A DNA stretch of 49,870 bases from Chrysochromulina tobinii. Lineage: Eukaryota; Haptophyta; Prymnesiales; Chrysochromulinaceae. The DNA lies in NCBI GenBank assembly GCA_001275005.1, contig JWZX01003394.1, positions 1 through 49,870 on the forward strand, given 5' to 3'. The position numbers and the translations under genes were made by a program. Positions 26,696 to 37,300 of the stretch are shown here, piece by piece (the first letter of the stretch is position 1; each line of letters opens with the position of its first letter). Below the pieces are notes generated by a model. The model was not told the DNA's origin, searched no databases, and saw only the letters and a program-made list of their open reading frames with translations.

Positions 26696-27910
26696 ATGCG
26701 AGCTCTTTTGATAATTACGCTCGTCGTCGCGGTGGTGGACGCACTCGGGCCCGAGGAGGGCCACGCCGCACGGATCTTCAGCAACGGCCGGGCCACGCTG
26801 CAGCTCGCGAATGCGCTGGATCCCGAGGCCGCAGGCACGGTCGTGCCCATCCGCACACGCTCGCAGCCTTGGAAGCGGATAGTCTTCGCGAGCCACGTAG
26901 AGCTGCCAGAATACATCGGAGGTCCACAATCCACCGCCTTCCCGCTCGTTGCGCACGTGAGCAACGCCACTGCGGACGGCGAGTCGTGCGCTGCCGATGT
27001 GCCTGTGCCGCTCGCCGAGTGGGCGGACGTGGCCGCGCAGGTGCTGAGCACGAAGCTCGTCGATCACGGCGCGGTGCTACTGCGCGGGCTCCCGATCGCC
27101 AACAGCGCGGACTACAATGAATTCATCGGCGCGCTTGAGCCGCGCGTCGGCTGGACGGCCGTCAAGCTCGGCGGCGGCGGTACGCAGCGTAAGGACCTGC
27201 AGGCCAAGGTGCGCACGGCCTCGGAGGAGCCCGCGGAGCACACGATCGAGCCGCACATGGACATGGCGCACTCTGTGGCGCACCCAAAGCGCATCGCCTT
27301 CTTCTGCGCGGCGGGGCCGCCAAAGGGCGTCGGCGGCGAGACGGTCCTCAGCGACATGCGCCGCGTGTACGCGACGCTTGCACAGCTGGGCATCCCCGAG
27401 CAGTTCGCGGCGCACGGCGGCGTCGCGTATCGCAAGCGGCTGTGGTCGGCGGAAAAAGTCAGCCACTCGTACACGTGGCAGCAGTTCTTCTTCACGCAGG
27501 AGCGCGAGAGCGCCGTCGACGAGGTGCGCCGGCGTGACCCGAAGGCGCGCGTCGATGAGGCGACCGGACGTATCGATTTCGAAGAGCATCTGCCTGCCGT
27601 TTGGGAGCATCCGACGACAGGTGAGCCGCTCTGGTTCAACGGCGTGCACACGAACCACAAGTCGTACTACGAGGAGGCGGAGCACGTCGACACCTCCGAT
27701 GGTTCACCCATGCACACGGCCTACGCGGACGGCGCCGAGATCCCCGAAACCACCATCGCAACGGTGCGCGCGGCTGTATGGAACCATTCGGTGGCAGTGC
27801 GGTGCCAGACGGGCGACGTGATCGTCGTGGACAATATGCTCGCTGCGCACGGCCGCATGGGCTGGATTAGCGGCAACCAGAGGCAGGTGCTGCTCACGCA
27901 CTTTCAGTGA
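26696..27910 (+). CDS. Secreted TauD/TfdA-like Fe(II)/2-oxoglutarate dioxygenase
   Basis: 404 residues from an ATG that opens a signal peptide (MRALLIITLVVAVVDALG). The iron-binding facial triad is visible: PHMDMAH gives His187 and Asp189, and DNMLAAHGRMGW gives the distal His385. Arg396 in GNQRQVLLTHF is placed to bind 2-oxoglutarate. GAVLLRGLPIANSADYNEFI and WFNGVHTNH are also typical of the TauD/clavaminate-synthase-like group, including SyrP-like proteins. The reaction is oxidative hydroxylation or desaturation of a small molecule or amino-acid side chain, with an unknown substrate. A signal peptide is unusual for this mostly cytosolic family and suggests the secretory route or plastid import. 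Confidence 0.82.
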   Translation: MRALLIITLVVAVVDALGPEEGHAARIFSNGRATLQLANALDPEAAGTVVPIRTRSQPWKRIVFASHVELPEYIGGPQSTAFPLVAHVSNATADGESCAADVPVPLAEWADVAAQVLSTKLVDHGAVLLRGLPIANSADYNEFIGALEPRVGWTAVKLGGGGTQRKDLQAKVRTASEEPAEHTIEPHMDMAHSVAHPKRIAFFCAAGPPKGVGGETVLSDMRRVYATLAQLGIPEQFAAHGGVAYRKRLWSAEKVSHSYTWQQFFFTQERESAVDEVRRRDPKARVDEATGRIDFEEHLPAVWEHPTTGEPLWFNGVHTNHKSYYEEAEHVDTSDGSPMHTAYADGAEIPETTIATVRAAVWNHSVAVRCQTGDVIVVDNMLAAHGRMGWISGNQRQVLLTHFQ

Positions 27911-28232
27911 GCGGCCACCACTTTGGAGTGGGGGCCAACCTTTCTTTGCAGCAACTTCTCGCTATCGTGTTCCATTCCGTTCGCTTTGATGAGCATGAGG
28001 ACCGCCCCGGATCGGACCTCAGACCCATGGCACATGCGATGAGACCGGACCAGACCAGCCGCGACTTTGTAGACAGTACCAGTACCAGGCGGGGTACGTT
28101 CCCCGCCCCATGACAGAAGCATGCAGAAGCAGTAGTAGCACAGAACGTGTTGCGCTTCTTACTGTTACATATGAATATTCGCTACGCTCCCGAAAAAACC
28201 ATCGCAGCAATGTGTACTCAAAAAAAATAGCC
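27911..28232. other. intergenic, small hairpin only
   Basis: 322 bp between two plus-strand genes. GGCGGGGTACGTTCCCCGCC near 28087-28106 could form a 7-bp stem hairpin, perhaps in the 5' flank of the EF-hand gene. A CAGTACCAGTACCAG run precedes it. No gene is seen. Confidence 0.45.
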
Positions 28233-30083
28233 ATGGCCGACACTTCGAGCGCGACGCCCACACGAACGGTGATGTGTCGCAGTGTACTTGTAGTGCAATT
28301 CTTTGAATGCATGCAGAATCGGGCTCAAGTGCCTGTTTCGCTTTCAATGGTGGAGGACGATGCAAAAACAAATTCGCGAGCCGATGCGCCGGCGTCTTCT
28401 CACGTCGACGGCTCCAAGCTTATGAGCTTTGCAGCCGAGGAGGACGCCCCTGATGAGAACGAATCGGTGCCCGCCTTCGACCCTCCCTCCTCAAATCGCA
28501 AATCAACTATCCCCTCGCTGCCGCTAGTTCTTGCTCCCCTGCCATTGTGGAAGAAAAAGCTGCATGAAAAGACGCACCGAGCTACGGCCCTCGTGAAGGA
28601 GTCGCAGGATCGCGAGGCGCAGGCACGCCTGATGCTCAAAAGCATGAAAGTGCAAGCCCAGCGCCAACTCTCGCGGGCGCATAGCGAGGCATCCCTGGCG
28701 ATCAAGATTGAGGCCAACCGCGAGACGGCGCTGGCAATCAAGATTGAATCGCGTCGACTCATCGGACTGGACGTGACTGACCGCATGAAAGACACGCCCG
28801 ATCCAACAGAAGACGATATCAAGGAGCTGTCGGTGCTCTTCAACGAGCAATTGGCCAAGCACTACGCGCCGGACGATCGCTCGTTCTTCAAGCTGTTCAA
28901 GGAGGCTGACCTCGACGGTTCGCATCGCATCTCGTACGTGGAGGTCGAGAAGCTCGCGCGGCATGCGCTGCACATCAGCGTCAAGCAGCTGCCGCCCGCG
29001 CGCCTCGACATGCTCTGGAAGGCGATGGACAAGGACGGTTCCGGATTCATTGATGCTGGAGGTGAGCGTAGAGCGAGGCAGTGCGCCCGGATGGCCCGGA
29101 TGGCTCCACAGCTGCGAAATCCTCCCCCCTGCAGCGCTCACACGTACCATTTTCCCGTGTGGCGTATTGCCCGCTCGCTCGCAGAGCTCTCGCGCTTCAC
29201 CAAGATTGGCAAGCCGAAGACGCTCACTCCGGTGCAGTTAGCGCGTCTCAAGCTGCAAGCAGAGCGCGACCGGCAGGCGGCCGCCGACCGCGCAGCCGCG
29301 GATAAGCGTCAGGAGATGCACACGATCAAGAAGCAGCTCCAGGTTGAGCCTGCAAGCCGCGAGGAGCTTGAGCAGCTGTCAGCCATGTTCTCCAAGGCCC
29401 TTGCCAAGATGAAGGTCGGGCACGTGAGTGTGCATAAGCTCTTCCTCAATATGGACAGGAAAGAGTCCGGCAAGGTGACCATTGAAGAGTTCCGGACCGC
29501 GTGTCGCGAGGACCTGCACCTGTCGACGAATATGCTGCCCGAGGAGAAGCTGTGGCGCCTGTGGCGCGCGCTGGACGAGAATGAGAACGGCTTCATATGC
29601 GCGGGCGAGTGGGGACGCTTCATGCGTGCGCATGCCCCCGCGGGCGTCGATGACGGGCAGGTGGCAGCGACGGCTCCATACGCGCGGGCGTTGCAGGCGC
29701 ACGAGGTCGGACGGACACGCGAGACAGAGCTGTGGGCTCTGCAGACGGCACAACGGTCCAATGAGCTTGCACGCTCGATGGAAGATGAAGCAGCTCGGCT
29801 ACAGGCGATCCTCGACAGGGCATCCAACAGACTGCTCAAACCAATCATGCGATCGATACCATCGCTCCTCGCCGAAGGCGCAGCCGAATCATCAGCCACT
29901 CCCGCAGCAGACGGTGCGAAGGCAACGCTCAGCCCCCAGCGTTCCTCTGCTGCTCTGAAGAAGCTCGAGGCGGAGATTACACGCGGTGTTGGCAATAGGC
30001 GGCGCATCTCGCCTCCTCGTGGAGCTGCTGACAAACCGATGCTGCGAAGCTTCGCGAGGGAAGAAGGACAGGACATTCGTTGA
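28233..30083 (+). CDS. Four-EF-hand calcium-binding protein
   Basis: Exons 28233-29061 and 29185-30083 encode about 575 residues. The ATG at 28233 (gccATGGcc) is a strong start context; the frame is open 41 codons upstream. The 123-bp intron (GTGAGCG...CTCGCAG) lies inside the second EF-hand. Splicing yields DKDGSGFIDAGELSRFTK. The four loops begin at DLDGSHRISYVE, DKDGSGFIDAGE, DRKESGKVTIEE and DENENGFICAGE. They form two pairs, with the second pair echoing the first (LWKAMDKDGSGFIDAG against LWRALDENENGFICAG). Long charged coiled-coil segments flank the pairs. Loop 1 has His at the sixth position (usually Gly) and Glu at the end. A calcium sensor or cytoskeletal regulator is inferred. The intron is a multiple of three without a stop. 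Confidence 0.75.
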   Translation: MADTSSATPTRTVMCRSVLVVQFFECMQNRAQVPVSLSMVEDDAKTNSRADAPASSHVDGSKLMSFAAEEDAPDENESVPAFDPPSSNRKSTIPSLPLVLAPLPLWKKKLHEKTHRATALVKESQDREAQARLMLKSMKVQAQRQLSRAHSEASLAIKIEANRETALAIKIESRRLIGLDVTDRMKDTPDPTEDDIKELSVLFNEQLAKHYAPDDRSFFKLFKEADLDGSHRISYVEVEKLARHALHISVKQLPPARLDMLWKAMDKDGSGFIDAGGERRARQCARMARMAPQLRNPPPCSAHTYHFPVWRIARSLAELSRFTKIGKPKTLTPVQLARLKLQAERDRQAAADRAAADKRQEMHTIKKQLQVEPASREELEQLSAMFSKALAKMKVGHVSVHKLFLNMDRKESGKVTIEEFRTACREDLHLSTNMLPEEKLWRLWRALDENENGFICAGEWGRFMRAHAPAGVDDGQVAATAPYARALQAHEVGRTRETELWALQTAQRSNELARSMEDEAARLQAILDRASNRLLKPIMRSIPSLLAEGAAESSATPAADGAKATLSPQRSSAALKKLEAEITRGVGNRRRISPPRGAADKPMLRSFAREEGQDIR

Positions 30084-30656
30084 CCGTGTTACAGACTGTG
30101 TGTAACACTGAGCCACACTGTGCACGTATGTACGGTATAAAATGCAAAGGCAGCTAACCGCACCTCCCGTCCCGACACTTTCACTCGCCAAACAGCAAAC
30201 CGACGAAACAGCTCTCGAACACACAAATCCGCGCACATGAGCGCGACATCTCGACACGAGACCGCGCCATATGTGCACTGTGCTCTAACTGTGCTCTTAC
30301 AACAGTCAACACTGGTCACCGTCTCCGGAATTCTCGTCTCACAACACACTGACACACATCGCCCGTGTCCGCCATGCACGTGCGTCATGGCGTTCTATCA
30401 CTTATCTTCGGTCTTGAGACGTGACAGAGACGCATCGCATGCACGACATGATCTGAGCTCTCTTCTAGTTTTACTGCCCATCCGTGGTGTATCTCGTTCT
30501 TACCCCTTTCGAGCGCGTGCTCGCCGCGTGGGCCGTAACCTTTCACACGTCAGCTTCCAGTCAGTTCTTCACATGCAAAGACGGAATGGCTCACGTCTCA
30601 GCTCTCACGCCTCCCCATGTTCTTGTTGCACATCCAAACATCACGGAGGCAGACAA
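30084..30656. other. intergenic between convergent genes, nothing recognised
   Basis: 573 bp between the EF-hand and G-alpha-like stop codons. A GGTATAAAATGC string at about 30134 looks TATA-like but has no gene downstream. An open frame continues across into the G-alpha-like gene as an antisense shadow. Confidence 0.5.
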
Positions 30657-33600
30657 TCAACGCTTATCCTTGATTCCTTGCTCGTAGCTTGCAAGGACCG
30701 TCTGAAGATGGCCAACCTCCCCGTGCAGACGGTTGATGCATCGGCGAAGGTCACAGAGGGCTTTGTTGTAGGCAGCTGCATGGTCTGCCATACGCTGCTC
30801 CGGGGAGGTGCGGTTCATGGAGGCTGTCACGTTGCCGAGTGCTGCTGCCAATCCGCGACCCATATTCCAGTCTTGCAAGTGCGAGAGGTTCGAGACCTGA
30901 TGTGCACACGCATTCAGCACGGCGTGGCGCGTCCAACGAACCGCGTCCCATGCGTCGCGAACGGCCTTTTCTTCCTCGGCGGCATTAAATGGTGGCAGTG
31001 CTTCGACTCTCAGCTCACACTGAGTTTGCGCAGACGGCGAGTCAGTCACATCCAAGCTCGTATCACTTGCGTAGCAGGAGCCGCGACCATAGGTCGAACC
31101 CCTCAGACTTTCCGAACACGAGCCCCGCATTCCCCCACCCGAGCCGCGAAGCGAGTTGCTAACGTGGCGCGAGCAGAGGGTAGCGTGAACAGCTAGGCCC
31201 TTAAGCACCATGTCCTTGGCCTCGCATGTCTCCTTTAGCAGTTGAGGCGCGAAGAGATTGTAGTGGTTCGCCTCAAAGATGGGGAACGGCTGCCACTGCA
31301 GCGTATTTGGAAAGGACTCTGACACTCCCAGGTCGTGGTGCTTGCAGATGAGAACCAGTTGCACCCGGCCACCAGGATCGGCCAAGATGATCTTGTCTTG
31401 TGCAAGGTGCCCAATGAGTCCAGTGACTCGACTGCACCGGCAATGGAGCTGTATCGCAACTCCTCTTTGATCGCATTGCATTTCACCTGCAGCTGCTGAC
31501 GTAGCGCAATGATTCCGTAGAAGAACTTCTGAACGGCTGTGAGATGGGATTCGGAGCCTACTTCAGGACCCATCCAGTTCTTGCCGTTGGCCCAATCCTT
31601 GGGCACTTTGGATGTCTTGCCCGTTTGCATGGCCTCCTCGAGCTCGCGCAATTGCGACCAATCCGATGCACTCAATGGCGCATCTGAGATCTTTACGTGT
31701 GGAGGCAGCCCGCTCAGCCCCTTCTGGGGCACAAGGACACGAAGACCTGTCATCGAGCTCTGTGTGTAAAGGACGACCACATATGTGCCTGGACGAAGAG
31801 GGGGACTCGCCACGTCGCCGCCGTGGACTGCTGCATTGGCCTCGGCTGCTTTGCAAAGCTTTTCAATCCAAACGCGCGGCGAGAGCTCTCGAGCTGGCGT
31901 CGCGGCGACAACATCTCGAGCCGCCGCGAAATATTCGTCCACAGCAATCTCTGTCGCCTGTGCCACTCCGACCATCTTCGCTGCGACTCTCGCATTCGAT
32001 CGCCACGCCAAGCTACGAGGACGACTGGCACCCATGAGCGGCTCCGCCTCATAACTACTGAGAAGGAAAATGAGGATTGCGCCGCTGGTGGTGAGCAGGG
32101 GTGCACTGTGGAGCACACCAAGCGACTTTGGTGCGAAGCTGCCCAGCTGCTCGGCCAGCGCACATAGTGCGCTCCAAAAGCCCGCTCGCGTTTCGTCGAG
32201 GCTTTCCTTGCCGAGGCGTTGCATCATCGCTGCATCCGTAGTAGCTGCAAGGGGATGCGGCAACTGGCGAGGGAGTTCGTGCAGCCACACATGATCCTTC
32301 AACGTAAGTGATCCCTTCTTCAACTTGGTCAGAGGCATGACGCCTCGCTTGCTGAGCATCGTCCCCTCTGAAGGACAGAAGGCGCCGATGCAAAGATAGA
32401 CGGCTTGTTCGAGGCCAACGGCTTCTTCGTCGACATCAAGCTCGGGGAAAGCCTGACTCATGAGCATCTCGCTTGCCCGTGCCACACTGCAGTCGGATGT
32501 GTCGTCTAGAAGGTTGAGCGCTCGTGACTTGAGCTGGCTTGCAATCAGGGCTTCTTGTGGGTCAATGACAGAAGCGAGTTTTTGCAACGTGCCTGCGCCT
32601 TCAGGGCCACCCGGGGTCGGTAGCGCAAAGAATTGAGAGCGCATCGCGTCCACCACTGCAGACGGGCTCAAGCCAGACGGGAGCGACATCGTTTCGAGGA
32701 GGTCACACTTGCTGATGCACAGAAGGCACGGCACACCCTTATCTTCAGCGATCGTCTGGGCGATGCGCCACTGATTGATCGTGTCCCGTGGTACGAGAAT
32801 CGGAAAGACGGGCTGCACAGCTGCCCGACAGGTTACGGACATTCGGTGCTCGCCCTCCATTGCAAGCGGCGCGGCTTTGTCCGGCTCGCAGTTCGAGCGG
32901 CGTTTGTTCGGCGATGCTTCCTGCGTGTAGATCGGCTCATTGAAGCTCGTTGCGGATGCGACGAAAAGCACGGCGCGCACACCAGCGCCAAAGAGTTCTG
33001 CCTGTGCGGGACAGAAGGACAAGAGATTGATGAGCATCCAGTGCGGCTGCGTTTGGCACACGCCGATCCAGTGCTCACGCGTACCTTACGCACAGAAGAG
33101 CGTCCTTGAAACACAGAGGTCGAGCTGCGCAGTTCCGAGTTCGTCTCGTACACGCAAATCTGATCGCCCGGGAAGCAGTTGATGCGCGTCTCCTGCTGCC
33201 CGATGGTAGGGATGGCGAGATGCAAGAGGTCAAGCTCTTGAGGGACAAACTCTGGGGAGCAAAGTCTGTCAACGTTGGTCGCGAAGTGGTGGACCGACTT
33301 GCGCAATTGTGCGTCGTCTAAGGTTTTCACCGCCGCCTTTATGGACTCCTTGGCCCACAGGAACGTGACGTCGTCGGCGACCTCAGCTGAAACGGTTGCT
33401 CGACGCTTGAGACCTTTGATCCTTTCCATGGCTGCGTGTTCCTCGGGAGTTCTTGACGCGTCGTGCACGTGCACACCTTGGACGACCTGCTTGAAGAGTG
33501 TCACGGCGAGCTTGTGTACTTCACGCGAGTACCGTGCTGCCTCCGCTGCGTCCAGGCCATCGTGAGACATTTTGAGCTGACGTATGAGTGTCGTCTTGCC

Positions 33601-34002
33601 CGCACCTCGTTCTCCGAGCACGACTAGCCATCGTGAAGGAGCGCTGACCACGTTCGACTCGGAGCCGAGGCCGAGTGAGTCCAACTTATCGGGTTCTGCG
33701 CTTGTGCTCCGACCACCCGTCGAGGTGCGGTGTGCGAAGAAACTGTAGAGCCGACTAGCGGTGCCGTCGCCTCCCATAGTTGTTGAGCCGCGACGAGAGC
33801 CTCCCGTAGTTGCCGAGCTGCGACGGGTATGAGATGTGTTGGCCCATGTCAGAGAGCTTGTTCTCAGGCGGCTCGTCATCCGGAGCGAAGCCGGCATGGT
33901 GAGCCGGCGTTCAGTCCTTCTCGGGCCGTTGGTTTCCATCGATGTCACTATGTCCGGAGGTATCGTGGGTCTATGTGGAGGCGCGGACACCACGCAGCCC
34001 AT
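30657..34002 (-). CDS. Degenerate G-protein alpha subunit-like protein with long C-terminal extension
   Basis: About 1,055 residues over exons 33085-34002, 31487-33001 and 30657-31391. The first intron (33002-33084) is well supported (AAG/GTACGC...CCGCACAG). The second (31392-31486, GTGAAA...ACAAG) restores frame but has a weak acceptor; a one-base indel is the alternative. MGCVVS at the start is a myristoylation/palmitoylation signal as in G-alpha. VVLGERGAGKTTLIRQLKM (about 127-145) is the P-loop. FVPQELDLLHLAIPTIG matches the switch I approach with its Thr. GVRAVLFVASATSF matches the G-alpha VTAIIFVVALS strand, and CISKCD replaces NKxD. The DVGGQ switch II motif is missing. Some 650 residues of unknown type follow the G domain. 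A membrane-bound signalling protein that binds but may not hydrolyse GTP is inferred. Confidence 0.7.
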
Positions 34003-34309
34003 GATCTCCGATCGTAGCGCGAGCAGGCTTGGACAGGACGGAAGCTGGTGTTCTGCGGTGCGCGAATCGCCGCACTCCGCAACTTTTTCTGAGGTGCGCG
34101 AAAAACTTGCCGCTCTCAGAAGTGTACCGGTACCGGTACAAGTTTCGGCGTCGGTTACACCGTGTTTTTAGATGTGGGTATGGTATGCGATAGTGGGCAT
34201 GGTATGCTTGGGAGTTGACGACACGCTGCAATACCTGGCGGAATGCGGCGGCGTGTCTGTGATACTGTACTTTCACCGAATCGCGTGTTGACAGAGACTC
34301 GCCGCACCC
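34003..34309. promoter_or_regulatory. G-alpha-like promoter with GTACCGGTACCGGTAC palindrome
   Basis: 307 bp upstream of the minus-strand G-alpha-like gene. A 16-bp palindrome of GTACCG units sits at 34124-34139, about 120 bp from the start codon, resembling motifs in three other gene upstream regions here. Confidence 0.5.
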
Positions 34310-37300
34310 TCAGGGCTCGACGAATGTAGTCTTCCCAAGGTCGCTCTCACGCACCCAGATGACGCGGTCCTCTTCCATGTCGAGGACCGACGTGTCCCAA
34401 TGCAGCGGCGGCAGCTCAATGGATGCGGTCGGGTTGCTGCGTTCCGCGGCTGGCGCGGCCTCCGCCACGACGTTGAGGGCGGCCTTGGCTCTGGCGAGCG
34501 CAGCGTCTGCGGCGCGGCGCACCTTCTCCGAATCGAGCTGCGTTCTCGTCTCCTCTAGCTCGACGACGAGCGAGTACGCATAGGGCGCGTAGCAGTACAG
34601 GTGCACCGGCACGTCCATGTCCTTCTGAAGCGTCGTGGCTGACTCGGACGCGGCCTTGCGCGACTGACTAGACACGACGGCGGGGACGCTGGAGGCGGCC
34701 GCGAGAGCGGGAGCGACGGAGGACGGTGAAGGTGCCTCGCCCTTCGCCACCGCGACGGCCACGTGCGCGGTGTAGGCTTGGGCAATCTGCGCCAGTCGCA
34801 TGGCACGTCGCTCGAAGCGTACCACGAGCTGAGGCGGCAGCTCGGGCAGTGCACCGTACCCGTCAAGCGACCACATGCACGGCCGACACAGTCGGAAGAC
34901 GGCGAGGTGCGCAAAGAACTTGCGCACGGCGGGGGCCCAATGTAGCAGCAGCCGCCAGTAGCAGTCGCCCAAGATGAGGCCGCGCAGCTTGATGGCTTGG
35001 TCCTCGGGCAGCAGGTCCCAGTGCCGGTAGAGGAACTCGATTCCCTTAAGGAGCACCTGCGCGTGTTCCGACTCGAAGATGAGGCACATGCCCTCGAAGA
35101 AGAAGCCGAAATCGAACGTGGAGCGAAGCAGAGGCTGGGACACGGGCGCAGCCTCGAGCTCGGTGCGCGAGCGCACCGCGTCCGCCTGCAGCCGTGCGGC
35201 CAGGGAGGCCATCCACGAGCCGATCAGGTTGAGCGTCGTTGAGACGGCGCACACGTCGTGCACGGAACACTTGCGGAAGGTGATCTTGACGAGCAGCGAG
35301 TGCAGGTGCGTGCACCTGAGCAGCTGGTTGGTGAGTTGGACGAGCGGCTCGGAGTACTTGGTCACTGGGCTTTCGCGCAGCTCGAGCAGCAGGCAGATGA
35401 GCTGCGTCTTGAAGCCGGGCAGCCGTGACCACGCGACGAAGTGCGGCGGCGTCGAGCTCTCGAGGGAGTCGCACACCACCTGCATCCACTCCCAGAAGAA
35501 TCGACAGAACATGTGTCCCCGCCGGCGCAGTCGCTGGCGCCACGCGGACTGGCGCATGGCCACGTGCAGCAACTGCTCGGCGGCCTGCAGCGCCGCCGCT
35601 TCCTCGGGGCTGAGCGCCTCAGTACTATCCAACCCGGACTCGCGGCTACCGCTCAATGCTTTGTTACGGGAGGACGTGCGCTGGCCGCGCCGAAGCGGCC
35701 GGCGTGTCTCCTCCAGGAGGGAGTCATGCGCGACGACAGCGTCCGCGGCGGTGGCCAGGCTATCTTCGTGTTCACTGTCGACGCTCATCGAGCCGAGCAG
35801 CCGACTGCCCATCCTACTCTTGAGGACGTCTTCCATGGAGGGCACCGCGGGCATCATGACGGACGGGTTAGACGCGGCGGCGACGGCGGTGACGGGCGCG
35901 TTCATTTGGCCCACATCGGGCGACGATGAGACCCGAGGGGTGCCGGAGGTGGCGAGCACGGCGGCAGCGGCGGTGGCGGTGTTGGCGCCCGCGCGCGCGA
36001 CACGCGCATGCAGACGGCGCCAGTCCAGCGGTGGGTGCTCCTCGAGCCCTTTTTGGGCAAAGAGCGGCGCTTCGTCGGCGCAGTCGAGGGAGAAGGTGAT
36101 CCCGCGGAACTCGGGCACGTCGTTGTTGAGGACCTCTTCGGACTGTAGCGTCGTGAGCAGCGCGTACCCAAACTGTGGCAGTCGGAAGTAGCATGAGGCC
36201 ATCGTCGCTGCGCAGAAGTCGCGTAGCGTGGGCCCGTCCCCGCCCGCGGGTGGATCGCCGACGACGAGTAGAATCCACGCGAGCGTTCGCTGCTGTAGGA
36301 TCGACCAACGGACTACGTGCGAGAGCGGCGTCACACCGATCCCGCCCGACGAGGCATCACGCAGCGTGCAACCAATCTCCGCACGCGCGAGCAGCAGCCG
36401 AATGAGCAGGTAGCAGTCGGCGCGCGCGTCAAAGCCGAGGGCGCGCGACTCGAGGCCCGCGAGCAATAAATCCCACAGGGCGAGCATCTGATGACGGCAC
36501 TCATAGAGGGCAGTCAGGTCGCGGAAGACGAAGGAGACGAGAGACTCCTTGTGAGAGACCCGAAGCAGCTTGGCCAACTCGGCCGCCGCCGCGCGCCGAG
36601 CACTCTCGTGGCCGCTGTGAATGGCGCGCGAGAGCATGAGCCTTAGAGGGCCGAGTCGGGCGGCGCCATCGCCCTTGAAATCATGCGCCGCGAGCTCGGC
36701 TTGGGTTCTCTTCATCGCTTCGTCGCCAATGACGAGCGGGCCTGTGAACGCGACGCCATTCTCGGTGAGCGTCCCGTGATGCATCTGCTCGAGCACCGGC
36801 AAGTCGACGACCCGAAGAACGCCCGAGAGGACGCCGACCACCCGTCCATGCGAATAGAGCGGCTCGCGGAAGGCGACTTCGCGCGGACCCAATGGGGCGC
36901 TCGACTCGGCGCCCGCGGCGCCGCCGTTGCCGTTGCCATGGCCTCTGCTGCGCTCGCTCGCCGCGGCGAGGCGTTCATCGAGCGATGCGCCCTCGGCCGC
37001 GGCGGCCACTTTCGGCGGCGCCAGCGGCTCTATGGGGGGCAGCTCAGGCAGCGCTGTCGTGGCGTCCGTGGGCCGCCCGAGGTTCGGTAGCTCCTGCAGG
37101 CATTTCTCCATCACGAGCCAGGCCTTGGCCGCGCCGTTGGAGCTCTCTGGTTCGCCCGGGACGGCGCCCGCCTCTCCTCCGCCGACCCGACGCTCTCCTC
37201 CGCCCCCCGACCCTCGACTGAGCGAAGGAGAGCTATTGCGCGCCACGACGCCAGCCGCCGCCGCTGCCGCCACCGCCGCGCTACCGAAGCTGCTGCGGCT

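Noticed and set aside
30237-31196. 319-codon plus-strand open frame
   Set aside because: Antisense to the last exon of the G-alpha-like gene; composition without family features.
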